From Nitrosomonadales bacterium (lineage in GTDB: Bacteria > Pseudomonadota > Gammaproteobacteria > Burkholderiales > Gallionellaceae), in contig JACREB010000159.1 in assembly GCA_016218475.1 (NCBI GenBank), positions 1 through 34,819 of the forward strand: a stretch of 34,819 bases of DNA, written 5' to 3'. Within the stretch, counting starts at the first letter, position 1. Every line of letters starts with the position of its first letter. The notes beneath the pieces are model-generated. The model did no database searches, was not told the DNA's origin, and was given only the letters and a program-made list of their open reading frames with translations. Made by a program: the position numbers and the translations under genes. Below, in pieces: positions 7,696 to 14,508 of this stretch.

Positions 7696-8966
7696 AACAA
7701 CCGCAAAAAATCCTGGTGCTGGATGACGACGAAAACGATTATCTTCTGATTGAGGATATGTTGCGGCAGACTTACGGCGCCGATCTTTCAATCGATTGGG
7801 CAAAGGGCGGTTCAACGGCAACCGGGCTGATTAAAAGCGGCAGCTATGATGTATGTCTGGTTGACCATTACCTCGGCGATGGGATCAACGGCCTGCAATG
7901 GGCGCAATCGATGATTTCGTCACTGAAGCTCGAATGCCCGCCGCTCATCATGCTCACGGGCGTCAAGCCTTGTGAAAACCTCGACCTGAGCGCGAGCGAG
8001 AGCGGCATTGCCGGCTTTATCGTCAAATCCGAATTAACCGCCAGGCATCTCGAACATTCCATCCGTTATGCCATGCAGACCCGGCGCATGTTGCGCGAAT
8101 CCTTGCACTCCGAAGCACGCTTCCACCTGTTCTTCGACCACGCCTACGAAGGTATCATGCTGCTGGATCAGCACGGCAAGGTGCTGCAGGCCAACCGCAG
8201 TGCGGAGCTTATGTTCTGCTATGAAAAGGGAACCATGCAAGGGCTGCACATGCACCAGTTGATCAGTAAATTTTCGCTCGACTATGACCTGCTGAATAAT
8301 CAGGTTGCGGCACGGGAAACGCCCCCCACGATGGAACGGATGATCGGCAAGGATCAACGGGGGAATACGCTGGATTTGGAGGTGGCCACAAATATGGCCA
8401 TGATAAACAATGTGATATTTTATTCCGTCAGCCTGATCGATATACGCCATCATCTGGCGCTGCAGGAAGAACTCGCCGCGCTGGCGCATATTGACCCGCT
8501 GACCGGGCTGATAAACCGGCGTTATTTCCGCATGCTCGCCGATCAGGAGTTTTCCCGTGCCGCACGCACGCACCACCAATTGTTCATGATGATGCTCGAC
8601 ATTGACCACTTCAAGCTGGTCAATGATGCTCATGGCCATGACGTGGGAGATCAGGCATTGGTTGCGGTTGCAGCGGTGCTTAAAAACGGTGTCCGCAGCA
8701 TGGACATACTCGCCCGCTGGGGCGGCGAAGAGTTTCTTGTTTTGCTTCCGGAAACCGATCTGGCGGGCGCCACGCTCATCGCAGAGCGTATCCGCCAGCA
8801 GGTCAGCCAGATTAAATTGCCGAAAATCCAGGAAGGTTTAACCATCAGTATCGGAATGTGTGAAGCAAAGCCGGGCATGGAGTTAAAAATATCCATCAGC
8901 CTGGCCGACCAGGCGCTCTATCAAGCCAAGGCAAGCGGGCGCAACCGCGTCGTCTGCCATCAATAG
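7692..8966 (+). CDS. REC-PAS-GGDEF diguanylate cyclase
   Basis: A 424-residue cytoplasmic regulator predicted to make cyclic di-GMP from two GTP. The N-terminal receiver has LDDDEND, Asp in CLVDHYLGDG, the LTG threonine and Lys in FIVKSE. A PAS domain follows at about 140-260 (FDHAYEGIMLLDQHGKVLQA). The GGDEF domain starts near DPLTGLINRRYF and carries an active GGEEF signature at residues 344-348. An inhibitory I-site RSMD at 335-338 lies exactly five residues before it, so product inhibition is expected. ATG 7692 was preferred over an upstream ATG at 7644 because it overlaps the previous stop (ATGA) and MKQPQKILVLDDDE begins the domain. It is likely phosphorylated by the kinase at 4953. Confidence 0.93.
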   Translation: MKQPQKILVLDDDENDYLLIEDMLRQTYGADLSIDWAKGGSTATGLIKSGSYDVCLVDHYLGDGINGLQWAQSMISSLKLECPPLIMLTGVKPCENLDLSASESGIAGFIVKSELTARHLEHSIRYAMQTRRMLRESLHSEARFHLFFDHAYEGIMLLDQHGKVLQANRSAELMFCYEKGTMQGLHMHQLISKFSLDYDLLNNQVAARETPPTMERMIGKDQRGNTLDLEVATNMAMINNVIFYSVSLIDIRHHLALQEELAALAHIDPLTGLINRRYFRMLADQEFSRAARTHHQLFMMMLDIDHFKLVNDAHGHDVGDQALVAVAAVLKNGVRSMDILARWGGEEFLVLLPETDLAGATLIAERIRQQVSQIKLPKIQEGLTISIGMCEAKPGMELKISISLADQALYQAKASGRNRVVCHQ

Positions 8967-9027
8967 ACGATAAAAATCCGGGGTTGCGGGCATCCGCTAC
9001 GCGGCTTGCATTTTGGCGAACTCTGAA

Positions 9028-9042
9028 TTTTTAGAGGTGCCC
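9028..9042 (+). repeat. TTTTTAGAGG motif, copy 1
   Basis: TTTTTAGAGGTGCCC between the diguanylate cyclase and the convergent permease gene. Related motifs occur at 14128-14139 (minus), 14486-14500 and 29774-29788, all intergenic. Confidence 0.5.
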
Positions 9043-9089
9043 ATATGTTTGACGCACCACCAATTCGTAATGGAAACAGGAATAGCGTA

Positions 9090-9135
9090 GGGTGCGTTCT
9101 ACGCACCTGTTGATAATGGTGCGTAGAACGCACCC
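9090..9135. terminator. perfect 18-bp inverted repeat, possible bidirectional terminator
   Basis: GGGTGCGTTCTACGCACC (9090-9107) and its exact complement (9118-9135) flank a ten-base loop, between two convergent operons. An A/T-rich stretch follows on the right. The position suits bidirectional termination, but the sequence also belongs to the class of GTAGG-type REPs common in proteobacteria. Confidence 0.55.
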
Positions 9136-9166
9136 GAGATTATTATTGTTTGTAACGCAAACTAAA

Positions 9167-10387
9167 TCACTGGTAGCGCAACGCTTCTATCGGGTCTAGC
9201 CGTGCGGCTTTGCGGGCGGGATAGAAACCGAAAAAAATACCTACCGTCGCGGCCACGCCGAATGCTGCCACCACCGAATTTGCCGAGATGATGACCATCG
9301 TGCCGGTCAGCGTTTCGACCAGCAGCGCGCCGCCGATCCCCAATAGCAGGCCGATGAAGCAGCCGCCTACCGAGATGATGATGGCTTCCAGCAGGAATTG
9401 CAGCAGGATGTCGCGTTCGCGCGCGCCGATCGCCATGCGGATGCCGATCTCGCGGGTGCGCTCGGTCACCGAAACCAGCATGATGTTCATGATGCCGATG
9501 CCGCCGACCAGCAGCGAAACCGACGCGATCGCGCCGAGCAGCAGCGACATCACGCGCGTGCTTTCCTCGGCGGAATCGGCCGCGGCGGTGAGGTTGCGCA
9601 GGAAGAAATCGTTGTCCATGCCTTCGCGTATGCGATGCCGCTGGCGCAATAACCCGGTCATGGATTTTTCCACTGCGGGCATATCCTCCTGGGTGGCGGC
9701 CTGCACCATGATCATGCGCACCGATCCCGGAAACTGGGTGCCGAATACCTGTCGCTGTGCGGTGGTGAGCGGAATGATGATGGTGTCATCCTGGTCGCGT
9801 CCATCCATGCTTTGGCCCTTGGCAGCCAATGTGCCGAGGACGACAAACGGGCTCTGCCGGATACGGATGGTCTTGCCGACCGGGTCTTCGTCGCCGAACA
9901 GGTTTTCTGCGGCGGTCTTGCCGATCAGCGCGACGCGTGTGGCGGAGCGCACGTCCGAGCCGGTGAATGCTGCTCCCGAAACCACTTGCCAGGAGCGCGC
10001 CTCCAGATAGTTCGGTGTAGTGCCGAGGATAGAGGTGCTCCAGTTGCTCGGGCCGTACACGACTTGCGCGTTGCCGGTGTGTATCGGCGCGGTCGTTTGC
10101 ACGCCGGGCAGTTCGGCGATGGCATCGGCATCGCCGACGGTCAGGGTGTGGGCGCCACCGCTGCCGGAGCGCACACCTCCGCTCGAAGTGTTCCCGGAGA
10201 GCAACACAAACAGGTTGCTGCCCATCGCGCTGATGGTTTGCTTGATCGCGTATTGCGCGCCTTGTCCGATGGACATCATCAGCACCACCGCACCGACGCC
10301 GATCACCATGCCGAGCATGGTCAGCAGCGTGCGCAGCCGGTTGGCGCCCATCGCGCGCCACGCTTCGCCGAGCATCGCGAAAATCAT
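9167..10387 (-). CDS. MacB-like ABC transporter permease (FtsX family)
   Basis: Inner-membrane subunit of a tripartite exporter, 406 residues. It has the MacB layout: one N-terminal membrane helix (about 20-42, LLTMLGMVIGVGAVVLMMSI), a large periplasmic domain to about 275, and three C-terminal helices with IMLVSVTERTREIGIRMAIG. It ends in the usual FYPARKAARLDPIEALRYQ. In E. coli MacB the ATPase is fused to this domain; here it is a separate gene upstream. GAGG precedes the ATG by about seven bases. The start region carries a small copy of the ATPase gene's 3' end (10384-10401). Substrate unknown; macrolides, peptides or siderophores are typical for the family. Confidence 0.92.
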   Translation of the reverse strand: MIFAMLGEAWRAMGANRLRTLLTMLGMVIGVGAVVLMMSIGQGAQYAIKQTISAMGSNLFVLLSGNTSSGGVRSGSGGAHTLTVGDADAIAELPGVQTTAPIHTGNAQVVYGPSNWSTSILGTTPNYLEARSWQVVSGAAFTGSDVRSATRVALIGKTAAENLFGDEDPVGKTIRIRQSPFVVLGTLAAKGQSMDGRDQDDTIIIPLTTAQRQVFGTQFPGSVRMIMVQAATQEDMPAVEKSMTGLLRQRHRIREGMDNDFFLRNLTAAADSAEESTRVMSLLLGAIASVSLLVGGIGIMNIMLVSVTERTREIGIRMAIGARERDILLQFLLEAIIISVGGCFIGLLLGIGGALLVETLTGTMVIISANSVVAAFGVAATVGIFFGFYPARKAARLDPIEALRYQ

Positions 10388-10401
10388 GCGGTTACCTCAT
10401 T
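10384..10401 (-). repeat. direct repeat of the ATPase/permease junction (permease side)
   Basis: On the minus strand AATGAGGTAACCGCATGA, matching AATGAGGTGGCGGCATGA at 10580-10563 in 15 of 18 positions. Read in the ATPase frame this copy would encode NEVTA-stop; the real ATPase ends NEVAA-stop. It also holds the permease start codon. Confidence 0.6.
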
Positions 10402-10405
10402 GGAT

Positions 10406-10448
10406 GTAGGTCGGGCTCTGCCCGACATGGTGGGCAGAGCCCACCCTA
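10406..10448. repeat. GTAGG-type REP between ATPase and permease genes
   Basis: GGGCTCTGCCC and its exact complement GGGCAGAGCCC are separated by eight bases, within GTAGG...CCTAC outer ends. Related elements lie at 23862-23913 and 26438-26501. Confidence 0.7.
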
Positions 10449-10472
10449 CGGCTATTACCCGCACCGCCGCAG

Positions 10473-10552
10473 CCCTCACCCAAACCCTCTCCCAAAGGGA
10501 GAGGGGACGATCGCCCTTTCCCCCTTTGGGGGAAAGTTGGATAGAGGGTTGG
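10473..10552. repeat. CCCTCTCCC-type double hairpin
   Basis: Two adjacent perfect 9-bp hairpins: CCCTCTCCC/GGGAGAGGG at 10485-10505 with a three-base loop, and CTTTCCCCC/GGGGGAAAG at 10516-10536. They lie inside the exporter operon, between ATPase and permease genes, and could attenuate permease expression. Confidence 0.6.
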
Positions 10553-10562
10553 CGCACCGTGT

Positions 10563-11276
10563 TCATGCCGCCACCTCATTATGCGTGGTCTGGTCGCCGA
10601 CGATGCGCCCGTCATGGAATTTCACCTGACGTTTGGCATGGCGTGCGATCTCCGTTTCGTGGGTCACCAGCACGATGGTGATGCCCTCGCGGTTAAGCGC
10701 TTCAAACAAGGCCATGATTTCTTCACCGGTTTGGCTGTCGAGATTGCCGGTCGGCTCGTCGGCGAGCAGCAGGCGGGGGCGGTTGACCAGCGCGCGCGCA
10801 ATCGCCACGCGCTGTTGCTGGCCGCCGGAAATCTTGTTGGGCATGGAATCCGCCTTGTCTTCCAGGCCGACTTTGGCGAGCAGTTCCCGCGCGCGCCGCC
10901 GGCGTTCCTCGCGTTCCATTCCGCAATAAATCAGCGGCAGGGACACGTTTTCCAGCAGCGTCATGCGCGGCAGCAGGTTGAAACCCTGGAACACGAACCC
11001 GATGGTGCGGTTGCGCAACAGGGCCAGTTCATCCTTGCCCAGATTCGCAACGTCGCGACCGTCCAGCACATAGCGCCCGGCGCTGGGTTTGTCGAGGCAG
11101 CCGAGGAGATTCATGAAAGTGGATTTGCCCGAGCCGGACGGCCCCATGACGGCGACGAATTCGCCGGAAGCGATGCACAGATCTACATTCTTCAATGCCG
11201 GAAATAATCCGGCAGAAGTCTCGTAGGACTTGTACAAGCTTTCAATGCGGATAACGGAGTCGGTCATGGTTCCCAT
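10563..11276 (-). CDS. ABC transporter ATPase, MacB/LolD-type
   Basis: Cytoplasmic ATPase of 237 residues that powers the exporter formed with the adjacent permease, adaptor and TolC-like genes. It shows Walker [10 protein letters not shown], a Q-loop in FVFQGFNLLPRMT, signature [15 protein letters not shown], Walker [13 protein letters not shown] and the H-loop in LVTHE. ATG 11276 overlaps the adaptor stop (TGATG). A second ATG at 11267 is equally plausible because IRIESLYKSYE follows either. The C-terminus NEVAA ends in an ATGA-like overlap remnant. A repeat block now separates it from the permease by 175 bp, whereas the genes presumably once overlapped. Confidence 0.93.
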   Translation of the reverse strand: MGTMTDSVIRIESLYKSYETSAGLFPALKNVDLCIASGEFVAVMGPSGSGKSTFMNLLGCLDKPSAGRYVLDGRDVANLGKDELALLRNRTIGFVFQGFNLLPRMTLLENVSLPLIYCGMEREERRRRARELLAKVGLEDKADSMPNKISGGQQQRVAIARALVNRPRLLLADEPTGNLDSQTGEEIMALFEALNREGITIVLVTHETEIARHAKRQVKFHDGRIVGDQTTHNEVAA

Positions 11277-12535
11277 CAGAACATTCTCATTGGCGGCCTG
11301 CCACCGGAGCCGGTTGCCTTGTCTGTCGCCTGTGTTTCGCCGACGATCACCTGGTCGCCTGTTTTGAGTTCCCCGCCGATGATTTCGGTATTGCGGTTGT
11401 CGGTGATGCCGAGCGACACGGTGACCGGTGCGAGCTCCCCATTTTTCAGCGTATACACCTTGCCGAAAAAGGTATCGCGCGGGTGCCCGGACAAATGTTT
11501 TCCGTCTTTCGGGTGCCCGGCCAAAAGCTTTTCGGAGGGTTTGGCGGGGCCGTCATCGCCCGCACCGCCGGGTTGGCCGCGTTTCTGGCCGCCGCTGGCC
11601 TTGTCGCCGCCGGTCGGCTTGAAGCGCAATGCGGCGTTGGGAACGACCAGCACATCTTTGCGCTCGGCCACGGCGATGCTCACATAAGCGGTCATGCCGG
11701 GCAGCAGGATCTGTTCGGGGTTCCCCACGTTGATCACCACATCGTAGGTGACAACATTTTGAAGGGTAGTCGGGTTAAGGCGTATCAGCTTGACTTCGCC
11801 TTTAAAGCTGCGCCCCGCGAAGGCATCGACGGTGAAACGCACCTCCTGGCCGACACGGATGTTGCCGATATCCGCCTCGGCAAAGTTGGCGTCGATCTGC
11901 ATCTTGGATAAATCCTGCGCGATCTTGAACAGCGTAGGGGTTTGCAGGCTGGCGGCAACGGTCTGGCCGACATCTACCGTACGATCCACCACCACGCCGG
12001 ATACCGGCGAGCGGATGACCGAATAGGCGAGGTTGGCCTGGTCTTTTTCCACTGTCGCCCGCGTCAATTGCAATTGCGCTTCGGCGGCTTTTTTGGCTTG
12101 CACGGCGGTATCCAGTTCCTGGCGCGAAACATATTCCAGCGCGAACAGGCTGCGCATGCGCGCTTCGTTTGCTGTGGTCAGTTCCAGCGAAGCCGTGGCG
12201 CTTTGCACGTTGGCCCGGCTTTGCTTGATCTGCGCGGAAAGCAGCGCATCATCCAGTTCCAGCAGAACTTGCCCTTTTTGAACCTTGCTGTTGAAATCCA
12301 CATATAGTTTTTTTACCGTGCCTGAAACCTGCGTGCCCACATTCACCAGGGACACGGGATTGATCGTGCCGTTGGCCGAAACGGTCTGGCTGACGTCGCC
12401 TTTTTCCACGGGTTGCACGCGGTATTGCTGTTCCGGCGGAACCATGTGGAGCTGGCGGTACGTGGCGGCGCCTGCGGCGATGGCGGCAACGGCGATGAAG
12501 AACAAGGGTATAGGGGAGCGTAATATTTTTTTCAT
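11276..12535 (-). CDS. macA: MacA-like periplasmic adaptor (membrane fusion protein)
   Basis: HlyD/MacA-family adaptor, 419 residues, linking the inner-membrane ABC pump to a TolC channel. An N-terminal membrane anchor (about 9-26) is followed by a biotinyl-lipoyl half (VGTQVSGTVKKLYVDFNS), an alpha-hairpin (about 100-165), the second lipoyl half (VIRSPVSGVVVDRTVDVGQT), a beta-barrel and a membrane-proximal domain. The ATG overlaps the tolC stop by four bases, and the stop overlaps the ATPase start, so the operon is tightly coupled. A linker after ALRFKPTGG is unusually Gly/Pro-rich. Within it, repeat D is translated in frame as [18 protein letters not shown] (about residues 337-354). Confidence 0.92.
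   Translation of the reverse strand: MKKILRSPIPLFFIAVAAIAAGAATYRQLHMVPPEQQYRVQPVEKGDVSQTVSANGTINPVSLVNVGTQVSGTVKKLYVDFNSKVQKGQVLLELDDALLSAQIKQSRANVQSATASLELTTANEARMRSLFALEYVSRQELDTAVQAKKAAEAQLQLTRATVEKDQANLAYSVIRSPVSGVVVDRTVDVGQTVAASLQTPTLFKIAQDLSKMQIDANFAEADIGNIRVGQEVRFTVDAFAGRSFKGEVKLIRLNPTTLQNVVTYDVVINVGNPEQILLPGMTAYVSIAVAERKDVLVVPNAALRFKPTGGDKASGGQKRGQPGGAGDDGPAKPSEKLLAGHPKDGKHLSGHPRDTFFGKVYTLKNGELAPVTVSLGITDNRNTEIIGGELKTGDQVIVGETQATDKATGSGGRPPMRMF
11479..11527 (-). repeat. repeat D inside macA, in frame
   Basis: The minus strand of 11503-11527 is identical over 25 bases to 29932-29956 just upstream of pyrG (starting CTTTTGGCCGGGCACCCG). A second shared block, TGTCCGGGCACCCGC, lies at 11493-11479 here and 29976-29990 there. 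The spacer between blocks differs. Here the repeat is coding (AGHPKDGKHLSGHPRD); upstream of pyrG it is not. Confidence 0.75.
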
Positions 12536-14100
12536 GGCCGGCTTCTCTTCTGTTGGGAACCCGCGCCGGGCTGCTCGCTGCTGTCCGGCAAGGTTTGTAA
12601 TAAGCCGATATCCAGGCTGCCCATTGCCTGGGCGAGCGTGGCGCGGCTGATGTTCCAGTTGAACGTGGACTGGATGCGCTGCTGGCGCGCGCCGGCCAGC
12701 GCGCTTTGCGCATTCAATACATCCAGCATGTTGCCGACTCCGGCCTTGTAGCGGCCGAGCGCGACACGCTCCGATTGCTCTGCGCTATTCAGCAAATCGG
12801 CAGTCGAGCGCAGCGACTGTGTCGCGGTGGTGAGATTCTGGTAGGCCGTCCAGACATCCAAAGCCACCTGTAAACGCAGGCGCTCCAGTTGCGCATTTTT
12901 TGTTTCCACCTGCGCTTCGGCGGCGCGTATCCGGTAGGTTGGCGCGTACCCGGAGAAAATCGGCACACTTAAAGTGATGCCTACCGATGAACCCCGCGAG
13001 GTATCGCCCGCCCTGGTGTTTTGATTGGCAGAGGCGGCGAGGGATACAGACGGTTTATCCGCCGCGCGCGCCGCATCCGCATTGGCTTCGGCGGCCTTTA
13101 CCTGCGCTGCCGCAGCATATAGATCGGGGCGGTGCTGCCGCGCTTCCTCTATCAGCGCGGCCACATCGCGCTCAAAAATCTTAAGGGCTTCACCTTCGCC
13201 CCAATCGCTATTATCCCCTTTACCTTCACGAGAGAGGGCTAGAGAAACGGAAAATCCTTCCGCTGCCGCCAGCGGCACATTCCGGTTGGCGTCCAGCCCG
13301 AGTATGTTTGCCAGCGCACCCTTTGCATTTTTCATGTTGCCGTCGGCGGTAATGCGGTTCAGCGTGGCTTGCGAATAAGCCGTTTGCGCCTGCAGCTTGT
13401 CGGCGGGTGTAGCGCTTCCGGCGTTATAGCGCGCCTCGGCGGCGGCAAAACTTTCTTTCGCGGCACGTTCCGATTCGTGCGCTGCATCCAGTGCGGCAAG
13501 AGCCGCCTGTGTCTGGTAGAAAGACTGCACAGCCGAGAGAAAAACTGTTTGCACCGTGCTGTCCTGGGCGGCCGCCGCCGCGTCCAGCAATTGGCGGGCA
13601 TTCTCCAGGTTTGCATCGCGCGCACCGAAATCGTACAGCAGATAGGAAAGGCTCAAGCCGATACTGTGTTGGTTCACGGCGGATGCGGTATCTACCCAGA
13701 TGCGCTCGCCCGAAGCGGCCATGCTTGCGCTGGGCAAATAGCTTGCCCTGCTTATGCCGACCTGGGCCGCCTGTACCCGTGCGCTTGCCCACGCCTCGCG
13801 TGTTTGCGGGTTGTTGCACAACGCGAGATTGACCACATCCGGCAATCCGAAGAGCTTTTGGCCGGGCGCCCGGTCGAGCGCATCGTTCGGCACGGCTTCC
13901 GCACATGGATCGCCAACTGCGCCACTTGGCCGCAATGCGGGCCGCTCCGACAGGCCCGGGGCAGGCTTCATCGGTGCCAGCGCCTCCGTGCCGAACGGGT
14001 CGGAGATTTCTCCGGCAACAACCGGCCTGCTGCAAAGGCAAAGCAGGGCGCAGATAGCCAGCCGTTTCACCGGCGGTTTTACCGGGGCAGAATATTTCAT
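12532..14100 (-). CDS. TolC-family outer-membrane efflux protein
   Basis: Outer-membrane channel subunit, 522 residues. A signal peptide (about 1-29, ending RPVVAG) is followed by a proline-rich N-terminal stretch and two OEP repeats. Typical motifs are VVNLALCNNPQTREAWA, LSYLLYDFGARDANLENARQ and LSVPIFSGYAPTYRIRAAEA. The reading frame is open upstream to 14334, but ATG 14100 is chosen because the signal peptide starts there. It leads a minus-strand operon with macA, ATPase and permease. A short charged insertion (SREGKGDNSDWGEGE) between the two halves has a repeat-like look. No Shine-Dalgarno is evident. Confidence 0.9.
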   Translation of the reverse strand: MKYSAPVKPPVKRLAICALLCLCSRPVVAGEISDPFGTEALAPMKPAPGLSERPALRPSGAVGDPCAEAVPNDALDRAPGQKLFGLPDVVNLALCNNPQTREAWASARVQAAQVGISRASYLPSASMAASGERIWVDTASAVNQHSIGLSLSYLLYDFGARDANLENARQLLDAAAAAQDSTVQTVFLSAVQSFYQTQAALAALDAAHESERAAKESFAAAEARYNAGSATPADKLQAQTAYSQATLNRITADGNMKNAKGALANILGLDANRNVPLAAAEGFSVSLALSREGKGDNSDWGEGEALKIFERDVAALIEEARQHRPDLYAAAAQVKAAEANADAARAADKPSVSLAASANQNTRAGDTSRGSSVGITLSVPIFSGYAPTYRIRAAEAQVETKNAQLERLRLQVALDVWTAYQNLTTATQSLRSTADLLNSAEQSERVALGRYKAGVGNMLDVLNAQSALAGARQQRIQSTFNWNISRATLAQAMGSLDIGLLQTLPDSSEQPGAGSQQKRSRP

Positions 14101-14127
14101 GCTGGTAAGGTTATGTATAGAATAAAA

Positions 14128-14139
14128 GGCACCTCTAAA
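14128..14139 (-). repeat. TTTAGAGGTGCC motif upstream of tolC
   Basis: Minus-strand TTTAGAGGTGCC ends about 28 bases upstream of the TolC start codon. It matches the motif at 9028-9042 over twelve bases. Confidence 0.5.
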
Positions 14140-14398
14140 GTGCATCCTGAAAATTGCCCAAGGGTGCTGGAGTATATGGAAAACAGTCATGCCGGATTTG
14201 CCTGGCTTGTATCGCGCCAGTATAGCTGCCCCAATGTTGTCGAAAACGGGTTTATTGTAAAAAATTGTATTTGCTGTGGCTTCCGGTGCTGTTCCGGAAC
14301 GATACGCCCGGCCATTGTGATCACCATTTTGCATATATTGTTGGCACTCTAAAAAATGAAGGGGGTTCCGTAATCAGTTTTGTTGCGGAAGCCTGCGC

Positions 14399-14404
14399 TA
14401 TAAT
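14399..14404 (+). promoter_or_regulatory. possible -10 box for glgP
   Basis: A perfect TATAAT lies 105 bases before the glgP ATG. At 16-18 bases upstream only weak -35 candidates such as GTTTTG occur, so this is tentative. Confidence 0.3.
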
Positions 14405-14485
14405 TAATATAATTTACGCAACGCAGCAGTTTGGATGAAGTGGGGTAAGCAGGCAATCCGCGCAGCGGATGCTCGCAAATGTGGA

Positions 14486-14500
14486 TTTTTAGAGGCAACC
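14486..14500 (+). repeat. TTTTTAGAGG motif upstream of glgP
   Basis: TTTTTAGAGGCAACC ends eight bases before the glgP start codon. AGAGG could serve as a distant Shine-Dalgarno. The same ten-base core occurs at 9028 and 29774. Confidence 0.5.
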
Positions 14501-14508
14501 TTTAGGGC

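Larger units (their letters stand above)
14101..14508. other. divergent control region between tolC and glgP
   Basis: These 408 bases contain no credible gene. They should hold the promoters of the exporter operon (minus) and of glgP (plus). Visible items are TTTAGAGG motifs near both start codons, a TATAAT at 14399-14404, and a short palindrome around 14455-14472. Confidence 0.6.

Noticed and set aside
13188-13245. Charged SREGKGDNSDWGEGE segment of the TolC-like protein as a repeat insertion
   Set aside because: Looks repeat-like, but no second copy of the DNA was found in the window, so no repeat is annotated.
13855-13872. CTTTTGGCCGGGCGCCCG in the TolC-like gene, 17 of 18 bases like repeat D
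   Set aside because: Only the first block of D is matched, and the encoded GQKLFGLPDVV is close to the family's usual GQ-L-L-VV pattern; too short to claim a relic.
13369-14352. Long plus-strand frame opposite the TolC-like gene
   Set aside because: Arg/Cys-rich shadow; the TolC-family protein on the minus strand explains the region.
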